Source of the DNA: DATBLE01 sp963837265
Lineage (GTDB): Bacteria; Actinomycetota; Thermoleophilia; Gaiellales; Gaiellaceae
NCBI GenBank assembly: GCA_963837265.1
Contig: CAWIMQ010000004.1
Coordinates: 434,001 to 498,000 of the forward strand
Direction: 5' to 3'
Length of the DNA: 64,000 nucleotides
Both the position numbers and the translations under genes were made by a program. Positions within the stretch are counted from its first letter, which is position 1. The number at the start of each line of letters is the position of its first letter. The notes under the pieces were generated by a model that did no database searches, was not told the origin of the DNA, and saw only the letters and a list, made by a program, of their open reading frames with translations. Below are positions 51,055-59,257 of the stretch, in pieces.

Positions 51055-51711
51055 GTGCCGCTCATCCTGATCGGGAACGGCGTCCACGTCCTCGCGCACC
51101 CATGGTTCGCCCACGCCGAGATCGGGCGCCTCCGGCCCGACCCCTACGGGATGGCCCGCGGCGACCGGGACCGGCTGGCCGACGTCGCCCTCGATTCGAT
51201 CGTCCCCTTCGGCGGCGGCGAGCGGGTGCTTCGCGCGGCACGGCTGCCGGACGGCGGCCCCGCCTTCGACCGCAAGGAGCGCCGCCACCTGCGCAGCGTC
51301 CGCGGCTACCTCCTCGGGTTGTACGCGATCGACGCGGCCGGCCTGCTCGCCGTCGCCGGGCTCCTGCTCATCCGCCGCACCCGCCCGATCGCGCGTGACG
51401 GGCTCACGACCGGCGCCCTCCTCACGCTCGCCGTCGCCGGCTTCGTCGGCGTCTACGTCGCCGTCAGCCCGATCAGCTTCCTCGGAGGCTTCCACCGCTT
51501 CTTCTTCTCCGGCGACAGCTGGCGCTTCGCCGACACCGAGACCCTGCGGCGGCTCTTCCCGGACGCGTTCTGGCGCGACACCGCCCTCGCGCTCGGCGCG
51601 CTGGTGGCGCTCCAGGCCGCCGTCCTGATCGCGGCGAGGCTCATGTGGCGCAGGCAGGCAACACGGGAGCGACCGCGAAGAGCAGCGCGTGCGAGATCCC
51701 GATCTCGATAG
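51055..51711 (+). CDS. DUF1461 (TIGR01906-like) integral membrane protein
   Basis: 218 residues from GTG 51055, but the open frame begins earlier (ARTGSVALVAAFVPLILIGN) and the first span appears to start there without an ATG/GTG/TTG. Three further spans: YLLGLYAIDAAGLLAVAGLL; TGALLTLAVAGFVGVYVAV; LALGALVALQAAVLIAARL. The segment RLRPDPYGMARGDRDRLADV, large extracytoplasmic loop and FHRFFFSGDSWRF are characteristic of DUF1461. Function unknown. Overlaps the downstream recombinase gene by 23 bp, so probably cotranscribed. Confidence 0.8.
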   Translation: MPLILIGNGVHVLAHPWFAHAEIGRLRPDPYGMARGDRDRLADVALDSIVPFGGGERVLRAARLPDGGPAFDRKERRHLRSVRGYLLGLYAIDAAGLLAVAGLLLIRRTRPIARDGLTTGALLTLAVAGFVGVYVAVSPISFLGGFHRFFFSGDSWRFADTETLRRLFPDAFWRDTALALGALVALQAAVLIAARLMWRRQATRERPRRAARARSRSR

Positions 51712-52609
51712 CTTCCTCGCGGTTCTTGCCACCCGCCGCGCCCCGCGCACGGTCGAGGCCTACAGGCGCGACCTCCTCCACCTCCAGAGCCGGATCGGCA
51801 AGCCGGTCTCCTCCGCGAGCACCGACGAGCTACGCACGTACCTGGCCGAGCTCCGTGCCGAGGGTCTCGCTCCGGCGACGATCTCGCGACGGATCTCGGC
51901 GGCACGTTCGTTCTTCGCGCACCACGTGCTCCTGGGCGAGCGCGATGACAACCCGGCCGCCGAGGTCGAGTCCCCGCGCAGGCGGCCGAAGCTCCCGCGG
52001 ACGCTCTCGCCCCGCGAAGCCGAGCGGCTGATCGAGGCGGCGGCCGGCACATCGCCGCGGGCGCTGCGCGACGGCCTCCTCGTCGAGCTCCTCTACGGTG
52101 CCGGGCTCCGCGTCAGCGAGGCCGTGGGGCTCGAGCGCGCAGGCATCGACCTCGAGGAGCGCCTCGTCCGTTGCGTCGGCAAGGGAGGGAAGGAGCGTGT
52201 CGTCCCGATCGGCCGCTCGGCCGCCGAAGCGGCGCGCCGCTACCTCGCCCGCGGGCGACCGTACCTCGACCGCCGGCACCGGCCCGAGCTTCTCCTGAAC
52301 GCGAAGGGAGGACCGCTCACACGAGCCGGCGCGTTCCTCATCCTCCGGCAGCTCGCCGCGCGGGCCGGGCTCGAGCCCGGGCGCGTCCACCCCCATCTTC
52401 TCCGCCACTCGTTCGCGACGCACCTGCTCGAGGGCGGTGCCGACCTGCGCTCGGTGCAGGAGATGCTCGGGCACGCCGACCTGGCTACGACGGAGATCTA
52501 CACCCACGTCACGGACCGCCGGCGGCGCGAGGCGTACTTCCAGGCCCATCCGCACGCCCGTCGCGGGCCGGCGGAGGTTTCGGGCCGGAACCCCGTGCAA
52601 CAAGAGTGA
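51689..52609 (+). CDS. xerD: Xer-like tyrosine recombinase, XerD type
   Basis: 306 residues, GTG start. Catalytic Arg in LLYGAGLRVSEAVGLE, Lys in VGKGGKERVVPIG, HLLRHSFATHLLEGGADLRS with HxxR, His in MLGHADLATTEIYTHV, Tyr in IYTHV. The full-length N-domain and these spacings fit the XerD clade that resolves chromosome dimers at dif, though element integrases share them. Second such gene within 1 kb of the first; both are on the forward strand with a membrane-protein gene between. Confidence 0.92.
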   Translation: MRDPDLDSFLAVLATRRAPRTVEAYRRDLLHLQSRIGKPVSSASTDELRTYLAELRAEGLAPATISRRISAARSFFAHHVLLGERDDNPAAEVESPRRRPKLPRTLSPREAERLIEAAAGTSPRALRDGLLVELLYGAGLRVSEAVGLERAGIDLEERLVRCVGKGGKERVVPIGRSAAEAARRYLARGRPYLDRRHRPELLLNAKGGPLTRAGAFLILRQLAARAGLEPGRVHPHLLRHSFATHLLEGGADLRSVQEMLGHADLATTEIYTHVTDRRRREAYFQAHPHARRGPAEVSGRNPVQQE

Positions 52610-52610
52610 C

Positions 52611-52772
52611 GTGCACGTCGATCTCCACATCGTCACGTTGATGGTCCTGACGACCGGAGCAGGCTGGCTGATGGCCGAGGCCGGCATCTTCAAGAACCTG
52701 CTCGAGCGCCGGAACCACCCTCGCATCTGCCCCTCCTGCGGGCGGAGCACCGACACCTGCAGCTGCAGCTAG
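52611..52772 (+). CDS. small membrane-anchored zinc-ribbon peptide
   Basis: 53 residues from GTG 52611, one base after the recombinase stop. VHVDLHIVTLMVLTTGAGWL is a membrane span, and the tail HPRICPSCGRSTDTCSCS has two cysteine pairs (CPSC, CSC). Tight coupling to the recombinase gene and the ordered architecture make it likely to be real; no family recognised. Confidence 0.65.
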   Translation: MHVDLHIVTLMVLTTGAGWLMAEAGIFKNLLERRNHPRICPSCGRSTDTCSCS

Positions 52773-52792
52773 CAGGAGCGCGAGGCATCTCG

Positions 52793-53284
52793 CTAGCGCG
52801 AACGCCGCTTCAGGCCCGAGGCCACCTTCGCGGCGGTCTCCTGCAGGTCTCGTTCTTGCCGGTCGTCTCCGGCCAGGCCCTCCAGCAGCGCGATCGTGTC
52901 GCGGTGCGGCGAGCCGTTCTTCAGGCAGATGATCGCGAGCCGGCGGACCGCCTGGTTGTCGTCGGCGGTCGCGAGCCGATGGAGCCCGGAGCGCAGCGAG
53001 TTCACCGAGCCGGGCGCCTCGCGCGAGAGGAGCTCGAGCGAGATCAGCGCCGAGCCTCGACAGGCCGGGCTCTCGTCGTCGAGCCCGCGGGAGAGGAGCT
53101 CGACCTTCTGGCGGAACCTGAACTGGCCGACGGCGCGGTAGGCGACGGCCCGCTCACGGTAGTCGGGGCTCCGCGCGCAGCCTTCGACCTCGTCGTCCCA
53201 CTGCCGCCGCAGGTCTGCAAGCTCGCGTTCCTTCCCCTCCTGTGCGAGGGCGTCGGCCTGGGCCGCTGCCTCGGCGAGGGTCAG
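52793..53284 (-). CDS. HEAT-repeat-like helical protein
   Basis: 163 residues. Regular amphipathic helices (YRERAVAYRAVGQFRFRQKV, SPACRGSALISLELLSREAP, DDNQAVRRLAIICLKNGSPH) resemble HEAT/PBS repeats used as protein-binding scaffolds. The front of the open frame has no ATG/GTG/TTG for about 90 codons; CTG at 53284, overlapping the citrate synthase TGA as CTGA, yields LTLAEAAAQADALAQEGKER. Function unknown; coupled to citrate synthase. Confidence 0.7.
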   Translation of the reverse strand: MTLAEAAAQADALAQEGKERELADLRRQWDDEVEGCARSPDYRERAVAYRAVGQFRFRQKVELLSRGLDDESPACRGSALISLELLSREAPGSVNSLRSGLHRLATADDNQAVRRLAIICLKNGSPHRDTIALLEGLAGDDRQERDLQETAAKVASGLKRRSR

Positions 53285-54375
53285 GGCGACGCCTGGTCGC
53301 CGTTCAGAGACCGTGGCGCTGGCCCGACGTAGCGGGCCGAGGGCCGGAAGAGCCGGCCGGTCCGCTTCTGCTCGAGGATGTGCGCCGACCATCCCGCGAC
53401 GCGCGAGCACGCGAACATCGCCGGCGCGATCGGCGGCGGGATCTCGGCGATGTCGAGCACGATCGCCGAGTAGTACTCGACGTTCGTTCGCAGAGGACGC
53501 TCCGGGTGGCGTCGCTCGAGCTCCGCGAGGGCGGCGGCCTCGAGCCGTTCTGCGATCTCGATCTGCGGCGCGCCGAGCTCCCGCGCGGTCTCCTTGAGGA
53601 TCCGCGAGCGCGGGTCTTCCGCACGGTAGACGCGGTGACCGAACCCCATGATCCGCCTGCCCGCATCGAGCGTGTCCTTCACCCACTTCTCGGGATCGCC
53701 CGTCTCCGCGACCTCTTCTAGCATCGGCTTGACGTACGCGGGGGCACCGCCGTGCAGGGGCCCCGAGAGCGCGCCGACCGCGGACGAGAGCGCCGCGCCG
53801 CAGTCGGCGCCCGTCGAGGCGACCACACGCGCGGCGAACGTCGACGCATTCAGGCCGTGCTCGGCCGTGCAGATCCAGTAGGTGTCGATCGCCCTCGAGT
53901 GTCGCGGGTCGGCCTCGCCGCGCCAGCGGAGCAGGAACTTCTCGGCCGCGGTCTTTCCCCCGGCGACGAGATCGTCGGGCACGGTGCTCGTGTGCCCCTC
54001 GGCGATCCGCGCAGACCGCGCGACGATCGCCATCATCTGCGCGGAGAGGCGGCCGAGATCCTCGCGAGCCTGCGGGTCGGAGATCTCGTTCAGCTTGCCG
54101 AGCTTCCACTCGCCGGAGAGGTGCGCGGTCTGAGCCTGGAGGTCGGCGGGAGCGTCGCCGGTCAGGCAGGCCGGCTCGTACGGGTCCGGCTCGGGCATGG
54201 CGGAGTCGAGGTCGTTGTCGACGAGGAGACCCCACACGCGCTCGTACGGGTAGTGACCGACCAGCTCCTCGATGTCGACCCCGCGGTAGCGGAGTTGACC
54301 GCCGTCGCGGTCGGGCTCGGCGATCTCGGTCTCGACCGCGACGACCCCTTCGAGCCCCGGCTTGAACTCGTCCAC
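53281..54375 (-). CDS. gltA: citrate synthase (CitA type)
   Basis: 364 residues. Catalytic histidines in EHGLNAST and GPLHGGAPAYV, MGFGHRVYR, and C-terminal GWSAHILEQKRTGRLFRPSA. The acid usually Asp in the DFY motif is Glu here (TNVEYYSAI), a feature also of mycobacterial CitA-type enzymes, and the protein is a short (type I) form. Condenses oxaloacetate and acetyl-CoA. Divergent from the isocitrate dehydrogenase gene, with a 54-bp spacer. Confidence 0.95.
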   Translation of the reverse strand: MDEFKPGLEGVVAVETEIAEPDRDGGQLRYRGVDIEELVGHYPYERVWGLLVDNDLDSAMPEPDPYEPACLTGDAPADLQAQTAHLSGEWKLGKLNEISDPQAREDLGRLSAQMMAIVARSARIAEGHTSTVPDDLVAGGKTAAEKFLLRWRGEADPRHSRAIDTYWICTAEHGLNASTFAARVVASTGADCGAALSSAVGALSGPLHGGAPAYVKPMLEEVAETGDPEKWVKDTLDAGRRIMGFGHRVYRAEDPRSRILKETARELGAPQIEIAERLEAAALAELERRHPERPLRTNVEYYSAIVLDIAEIPPPIAPAMFACSRVAGWSAHILEQKRTGRLFRPSARYVGPAPRSLNGDQASP

Positions 54376-54429
54376 GGCTGGAATCTATCGGGACCGAGGC
54401 CGTGGGCACCTGGGGTAGAGTCAGGTTCC

Positions 54430-55530
54430 GTGCCCCACCGCGTGACCCTGATCCCCGGCGACGGTACGGGGCCGGAGCTGACCGAGGCCACGCGCCGCGT
54501 GCTCGAGGCGACCGGCGTCGAATTCGACTGGGACGTCCAGCACGCCGGCACCGACGTGATGGAGGCGAACGACGGCAACCCATTGCCGCAGGCGACGCTC
54601 GACTCGATCCGCGCCAACGGGATCGCGCTGAAGGGCCCGATCACGACCCCGGTGGGGGGCGGCTTCCGCTCCGTGAACGTCGGCCTGCGCAAGCTGCTCG
54701 ACCTGTACGCGCAGGTCAGGCCGTGCAAGAGCTACCCGGGCGTGCGCTCGCGCTACCAGGACGTGGATCTGATCATCGTCCGGGAGAACACGGAGGACCT
54801 CTACGCGGGCATCGAGTTCGAGGAGGGGACTCCGGACGCCCTCGAGCTGATCGACTGGATCGAGACACATTCCGAGTCCAGGCTCCGGCATGACTCCGGG
54901 CTGTCCGTGAAACCGATCTCCGTCACCGGCACGCGCCGGATCTTCGAGTTCGCGTTCGACTACGCGCGCCGCAACGGCAGACAGCAGATCACGGCCGTGC
55001 ACAAGGCGAACATCATGAAATTCTCCGACGGGCTCTGGCTCAGGGTTGCGCGCGAGGTCGCCGCTGAGAACCCGGACATCGAGTTCAACGACCGGATCGT
55101 GGACAACATGTGCATGCAGCTCGTCCAGCGGCCGGAGGAGTACGACCTGCTCGTGCTGCCGAATCTCTACGGCGACGTCCTCTCCGACCTCTGCGCCGGG
55201 ATGATCGGCGGGCTCGGCGTCGCCCCGGGGGCGAACTTCGGCGAGCACGCCGCCGTGTTCGAGCCGACGCACGGTTCCGCGCCCAAGTACACCGGTATGA
55301 ACAGGGTCAATCCGACGGCAGAGATGCTCTCGGGGATGCTGATGCTCCGCCACCTCGGCGAGACCGAGGCGGCCGACCGGCTGGAGGCGGCGATCGCGGA
55401 CGTGATCCGCGAGGGTCGGAGCGTGACGTACGACATGAAGCCGACCCGCGACGACCCGACCGCGGTCGGGACGAGCGAGGTCGCCGACGCGATCATCGAG
55501 GCGCTTGCCGCCGTGAGCGGCAAGCGTTAG
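54430..55530 (+). CDS. icd: NAD-type isocitrate dehydrogenase (isocitrate/isopropylmalate family)
   Basis: 366 residues, GTG start. VTLIPGDGTGPELTEATRRV front, PITTPVGGGFRSVNVGLRK substrate loop, VRENTEDLYAGIEF (isocitrate-type phosphorylation-site region), HKANIMKFSDGLW, NLYGDVLSDLCAGMIGGLG and HGSAPKYTGMNRVNPTAEML. Residues agree with NAD-dependent IDH rather than isopropylmalate dehydrogenase, but cofactor preference cannot be certain. Eight bases before mdh; part of the TCA run. Confidence 0.9.
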   Translation: MPHRVTLIPGDGTGPELTEATRRVLEATGVEFDWDVQHAGTDVMEANDGNPLPQATLDSIRANGIALKGPITTPVGGGFRSVNVGLRKLLDLYAQVRPCKSYPGVRSRYQDVDLIIVRENTEDLYAGIEFEEGTPDALELIDWIETHSESRLRHDSGLSVKPISVTGTRRIFEFAFDYARRNGRQQITAVHKANIMKFSDGLWLRVAREVAAENPDIEFNDRIVDNMCMQLVQRPEEYDLLVLPNLYGDVLSDLCAGMIGGLGVAPGANFGEHAAVFEPTHGSAPKYTGMNRVNPTAEMLSGMLMLRHLGETEAADRLEAAIADVIREGRSVTYDMKPTRDDPTAVGTSEVADAIIEALAAVSGKR

Positions 55531-55538
55531 GAGGAGAC

Positions 55539-56465
55539 GTGAGAAGAAAGCTCACCGTTGTCGGTGCCGGCAACGTAGGCGCGACCTGCGCCCTGGAGCT
55601 GGCCCGGCGCGACTACGCCGACGTCGTGCTCGTGGACATCATCCCGAGCTTCCCGCAGGGCAAGGCGCTGGACATGAACCAGGCCGGGTCGGTGCTGGGC
55701 TTCGAGCCGAACATCACCGGCACCAACGGTTACGACGAGACCGAGGGCTCCGACGTGGTCGTGATCACCGCCGGCAGGCCGCGCTCGCCCGGGATGAGCC
55801 GCGACGACCTGGTGGCGACGAACGAGGCGATCGTCGGCACGGTCACGCGCGAAGTGGTGAAGCGCTCCCGCGACTGCATCATCGTCGTCGTCTCGAATCC
55901 GCTCGACGCGATGTGCCACGTGGCAAAGGCGGTCTCCCGCTTCAAGAAGAACCGGGTGGTCGGGATGGCGGGGATCCTCGACACGGCCCGGTTCTCGGCG
56001 TTCATCGCCTGGGAGGTCGGCTGCTCGGTCAAGGACGTGACCGCGATGGTGCTGGGTGGTCACGGCGACCAGATGGTCCCCGTCGTCTCGGCGACGACCG
56101 CCGGCGGCGTGCCGATCGAGCAGCTGATCCCGCGCGCACGCATCAACAAGCTGGTCGAGCGGACCCGCACCGGGGGCGGCGAGATCGTCAACCTGCTGGG
56201 CACGTCGGCCTGGTACGCGCCCGGCGCGGCCGCGGCGCAGATGGTGGACGCGATCGTGCTCGACGAGAAGCGCGTCCTGCCCTGCACGGCGTACCTGGAG
56301 GGCGAGTACGGCGTCAAGGGCCTGTACATGGGCGTGCCGGTGAAGCTCGGCACCGGCGGGATCGAGGAGATCGTCAAGCTCAAGCTCTCCGACACGGAGA
56401 AGAAGGCCTTCAAGCAGTCGGCGGCCGCGGTGCGCGACGTCGTCGGCGTCCTGAAGAAGAAGTAG
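55539..56465 (+). CDS. mdh: malate dehydrogenase (LDH-like family)
   Basis: 308 residues, GTG start with GGAGGAG. NAD motif VVGAGNVGATCALELA, DIIPSFPQGKALDMNQ, AGRPRSPGMSRDDL (Arg pattern of malate-specific enzymes), VSNPLD, active His in GGHGDQMVP. Interconverts malate and oxaloacetate. Only two bases separate it from the next start, implying icd-mdh-SDR cotranscription. Confidence 0.96.
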   Translation: MRRKLTVVGAGNVGATCALELARRDYADVVLVDIIPSFPQGKALDMNQAGSVLGFEPNITGTNGYDETEGSDVVVITAGRPRSPGMSRDDLVATNEAIVGTVTREVVKRSRDCIIVVVSNPLDAMCHVAKAVSRFKKNRVVGMAGILDTARFSAFIAWEVGCSVKDVTAMVLGGHGDQMVPVVSATTAGGVPIEQLIPRARINKLVERTRTGGGEIVNLLGTSAWYAPGAAAAQMVDAIVLDEKRVLPCTAYLEGEYGVKGLYMGVPVKLGTGGIEEIVKLKLSDTEKKAFKQSAAAVRDVVGVLKKK

Positions 56466-56467
56466 CG

Positions 56468-57193
56468 GTGGACCTCGGTCTCTCCGGCCGGACGGCGATC
56501 GTCTGCGGCGCGTCCTCCGGAATGGGGCTCGCGATCGCGGAGGCGCTCGCGGCCGAGGGGACGAACGTGGCGATGTTCGCGCGACGGCGCGACGTGCTGG
56601 AACGGGAGGCCGAGCGGCTCGGCGCGCTCGCGGTCCGGGGCGACGTGACCGTCCCGCCCGACCTCGCCCGGCTTGTCGAGACCACCGTGGGCGCCTTCGG
56701 CGGAGTCGACATCCTCGTCAACAACGGCGGCGGCCCGCCCGCTGCGCCCGCGGCCGGGCTCGGCGACGACGCGATCGAGGAGGCGGTGGAGCTGCTCCTT
56801 CTCTCCGCGATCCGGCTGACGAACCTGTGCCTTCCCTTCCTGGAAGCGAGCGGCCGGGGCCGGATCGTCAACGTCGAGTCGAGCTCCGTCCGCGCACCGA
56901 TCGACGACCTCGCCCTCTCGAACGCGATCCGGCCGGGCGTCGTCGGCTGGATGAAGACGCTCGCCCGCGAGGTCGGCCCGAAGGGGATCACGGTGAACAC
57001 GATCGCCCCGGGCAGCATCGACACCGAGCGTCACCGATCGCTGGGCCGGGACCCGGCGGGGATCCCGCTCGGCCGCCTCGGCGAGCCGGCCGAGGTCGCG
57101 GCGGTCGCCTGCTTCCTGGCGTCCGAGCGCGCGTCCTATCTCACCGGAGCGGTCGTGCCCGTCGACGGCGGGCTCACGCGCAACCTCCTCTAG
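56468..57193 (+). CDS. short-chain dehydrogenase-like protein lacking the Tyr/Lys pair
   Basis: 241 residues, GTG start. Rossmann core VCGASSGMGLAIAEALAAEG, NNGGG, SSSV and C-terminal PVDGGLTRNLL are typical of SDR/FabG. The usual YxxxK is replaced by LALSNAIRPGVVGW, so the catalytic Tyr and Lys are missing; SNAIR-type relatives exist and may bind cofactor without oxidoreduction or use another residue. Follows mdh by two bases. Confidence 0.9.
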   Translation: MDLGLSGRTAIVCGASSGMGLAIAEALAAEGTNVAMFARRRDVLEREAERLGALAVRGDVTVPPDLARLVETTVGAFGGVDILVNNGGGPPAAPAAGLGDDAIEEAVELLLLSAIRLTNLCLPFLEASGRGRIVNVESSSVRAPIDDLALSNAIRPGVVGWMKTLAREVGPKGITVNTIAPGSIDTERHRSLGRDPAGIPLGRLGEPAEVAAVACFLASERASYLTGAVVPVDGGLTRNLL

Positions 57194-57487
57194 AAGCGCG
57201 GGGGAAACCATGTTTCCCCCGCGAGCCCCCTTCTTGAGCGCGGGGGAAACCATGTTTCCCCCGCGAGCCCCCTTCTTCCTCTGGTCGCATGACCGTTCGT
57301 TCTCGGCCTCCCGCCGGGCACAGCCCGGCTCCGGCCGCTACGGGCTGCGCCTCCAACACCGGAGAAGAAGCGCGGGGGAAACCATGTTTCCCCCGCGAGC
57401 CCCCTTCTTCCGCTGGTCGCATGACCGTTCGTTCTCGGCCTCCCGCCGGGCACAGCCGGCTCCGGCCGCGGCCGACTGCGCCTCGGC
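57193..57487 (+). repeat. cluster of three identical hairpins within a 132-bp tandem duplication
   Basis: Palindrome GCGGGGGAAAC-CAT-GTTTCCCCCGC occurs at 57198-57222, 57240-57264 and 57372-57396. Around it, a 42-bp block is tripled, and a larger 132-bp unit (57238 and 57370 starts) is duplicated nearly exactly, including GGTCGCATGACCGTTCGTTC. No T runs. Lies between an SDR gene and the YlbL-like gene. Confidence 0.9.
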
Positions 57488-57513
57488 GGGCGTGGAAACC
57501 GCTAGATAGAGGC

Positions 57514-58536
57514 GTGCGCTTTCTTCGCGCCCTCACTCCCGGCCGGCTGCTCGGGGCCGGGCTCGGCCTGCTGCTCGCCACCGCGGCGATCCTGTGGGTC
57601 GTCCCCTCGGACGAGTACCTCTTCCTCCCCGACCGGGCGCGTCCCGTCGCACCTCTCGTCTCCGTCCAGGGCGGCAAGAACCCGGTGGGCAAGGGCGGGA
57701 TCTACTACGACGCGGTGATCGTCCGGCGGGCGAAGCTGTTCGAGCAGCTGTTCCATTTCGTGCATTCCGGCGAGACGCTCGTTCCGGCGTCGGCGGTGAA
57801 CCCGCCCGGAGCGAGCGACAGCCAGACCCGCACGGAGGACCTGCGCGAGATGGCCCGCTCGCAGGACATCGCCGCCGCGGTCGCGCTGCGGTACCTCGGC
57901 TACGACGTCACGCTACACGCCACCGGAGCGCTGGTCACGGAGGTCGTCCCCGGCGCGCCGGCGGCCCGCGCCGGAATCCAGCCGACCGAGGTGATCGTCG
58001 CCGTGGACGGCAAGCCGGTGCGGGCGAAGAGCGATCTGACGCGGCTGCTCGCGCCTCGTCACCCCGGGGACACCGTCAGTCTGACGGTCCGCTCCGCGAA
58101 GACGCTGCGGACGCTGCGGGTGAGGATGGCGGCCGACCCGACCGATCCGAAGCGCGCCGTTGTCGGCGTCTTCGTCGCGCAGGCCACCGACTTCAAGCTG
58201 CCCGTCTCGGTGCACATCGACACCGGGTCGATCGGAGGGCCGTCCGCCGGGCTTGCCTTCGCGCTGGACGTGCTCGAGGAGCTCGGCCACCGCGTCTCGC
58301 GCGGCTACAGGGTCGCGGCCACCGGCGAGCTGGAGGCGGACGGCAAGCTCGTGCCGATCGGCGGGGTCAAGCAGAAGGCGATCGGCGTGCGCCGGGCGGG
58401 GGTGGACGTCTTCCTTGTGCCTGCTGGGGATAACGCAAAAGAGGCCCGCAAGTACGCAGGCCCCGTCCGGGTGATTCCTGTGGAGAGTTTTCGACAGGCG
58501 TTGCGCGCTCTGGCAACATTGCCCCCGAAGCGGTGA
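57514..58536 (+). CDS. PDZ-Lon S16 membrane protease (YlbL type)
   Basis: 340 residues, GTG start. One N-terminal membrane span (LGAGLGLLLATAAILWVVPS), PDZ domain (ALVTEVVPGAPAARAGIQPT), C-terminal Lon-type Ser-Lys dyad: Ser in GSIGGPSAGLAFALDVLEEL (20), Lys in IGGVKQKAIGVRRAG. Known YlbL-like proteins process secreted or membrane substrates; target unknown. Monocistronic after the hairpin cluster. Confidence 0.93.
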   Translation: MRFLRALTPGRLLGAGLGLLLATAAILWVVPSDEYLFLPDRARPVAPLVSVQGGKNPVGKGGIYYDAVIVRRAKLFEQLFHFVHSGETLVPASAVNPPGASDSQTRTEDLREMARSQDIAAAVALRYLGYDVTLHATGALVTEVVPGAPAARAGIQPTEVIVAVDGKPVRAKSDLTRLLAPRHPGDTVSLTVRSAKTLRTLRVRMAADPTDPKRAVVGVFVAQATDFKLPVSVHIDTGSIGGPSAGLAFALDVLEELGHRVSRGYRVAATGELEADGKLVPIGGVKQKAIGVRRAGVDVFLVPAGDNAKEARKYAGPVRVIPVESFRQALRALATLPPKR

Positions 58537-58674
58537 AAACGCTGCAAATCGGCGGTTTTGAATCGTCCGCAAAGAGCAGGTTTTTCGCAGCCGACCCCCT
58601 TGCGCCGTGCCCTCACCGTCCTAAGATCGCTGCCTGGCAACCGTTATCCGGGGGAAACCGCGAGAGGGGTACCT

Positions 58675-58863
58675 ATGGGCAAGCGCATCGACGTGAGCTG
58701 CGAGGACTGCTACTTCCACAAGGCAGGACTCTGCGCGCTGGTCCTCGAGTCGCCTTGCCCCACCTTCCGCAACGCCGATCGCGGCGTGCTCGTCAAGCCG
58801 CTGCAGCCGCAGCTGGTTCCCCGGCCGGTGAGCGCATTCGCACAAGCGGTGGCGGCCGCATAG
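58675..58863 (+). CDS. small four-cysteine protein
   Basis: 62 residues from ATG 58675. VSCEDCYFHKAGLCALVLES then PCPTFR place four cysteines as a likely zinc knuckle; the tail is Ala/Pro-rich. A similar small protein occurs beside ylbL-like genes in other actinobacteria, to my knowledge uncharacterised. The 138 bp upstream hold its promoter; eleven bases separate it from the next gene, so they may be one unit. Confidence 0.75.
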   Translation: MGKRIDVSCEDCYFHKAGLCALVLESPCPTFRNADRGVLVKPLQPQLVPRPVSAFAQAVAAA

Positions 58864-58873
58864 GATCTGGGCC

Positions 58874-59257
58874 GTGAGCGCCCCTGAGCCGCCGGGCCCG
58901 GGCACCCCGGAGCCGCAACCACCTTCGCAGCAGGCCGCCGCCGGGCAACCGCAGGCGCCTCTGCCGCGGACGAAGCAGCCCTCGGACTGGCAGCCGGCCC
59001 TCTACCTGAAGATCGGCCTCCTCCTCCTGGCGATCGGCTACTCGATCGCCTTCGTGGTCGAGAACAGCAAGCAGATCAAGATCCACTTCGTCTTCGCGAC
59101 CGCGAAGGTGCACCTGATCTGGGAGATCCTGCTGCTGCTGGCGGTCGGGCTCGTCGGGGGCGTGCTGATCTCGCAGCTATACCGTCACCGGCGCGCCTCG
59201 AAGCTCGCGAAGAAGGGCCGCAAGCCGCGCGACTCCGGCTCGAACGTCCGCAACTGA
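58874..59257 (+). CDS. LapA/DUF1049-like membrane protein
   Basis: 127 residues, GTG start. Proline-rich cytoplasmic N-terminus, then LYLKIGLLLLAIGYSIAFVV span, ENSKQIKIHFVFATAKVHL, second span WEILLLLAVGLVGGVLISQL, and basic tail RHRRASKLAKKGRKPRD. Matches LapA_dom (lipopolysaccharide assembly protein A-like) organisation. Its last 81 bases overlap the convergent aminotransferase gene. Confidence 0.85.
   Translation: MSAPEPPGPGTPEPQPPSQQAAAGQPQAPLPRTKQPSDWQPALYLKIGLLLLAIGYSIAFVVENSKQIKIHFVFATAKVHLIWEILLLLAVGLVGGVLISQLYRHRRASKLAKKGRKPRDSGSNVRN

Noticed and set aside
53281..54375. Citrate synthase Glu-for-Asp change as loss of function
   Set aside because: Glu at this place, with the following GWSAHILEQK motif, is as I recall normal in CitA-type actinobacterial enzymes.
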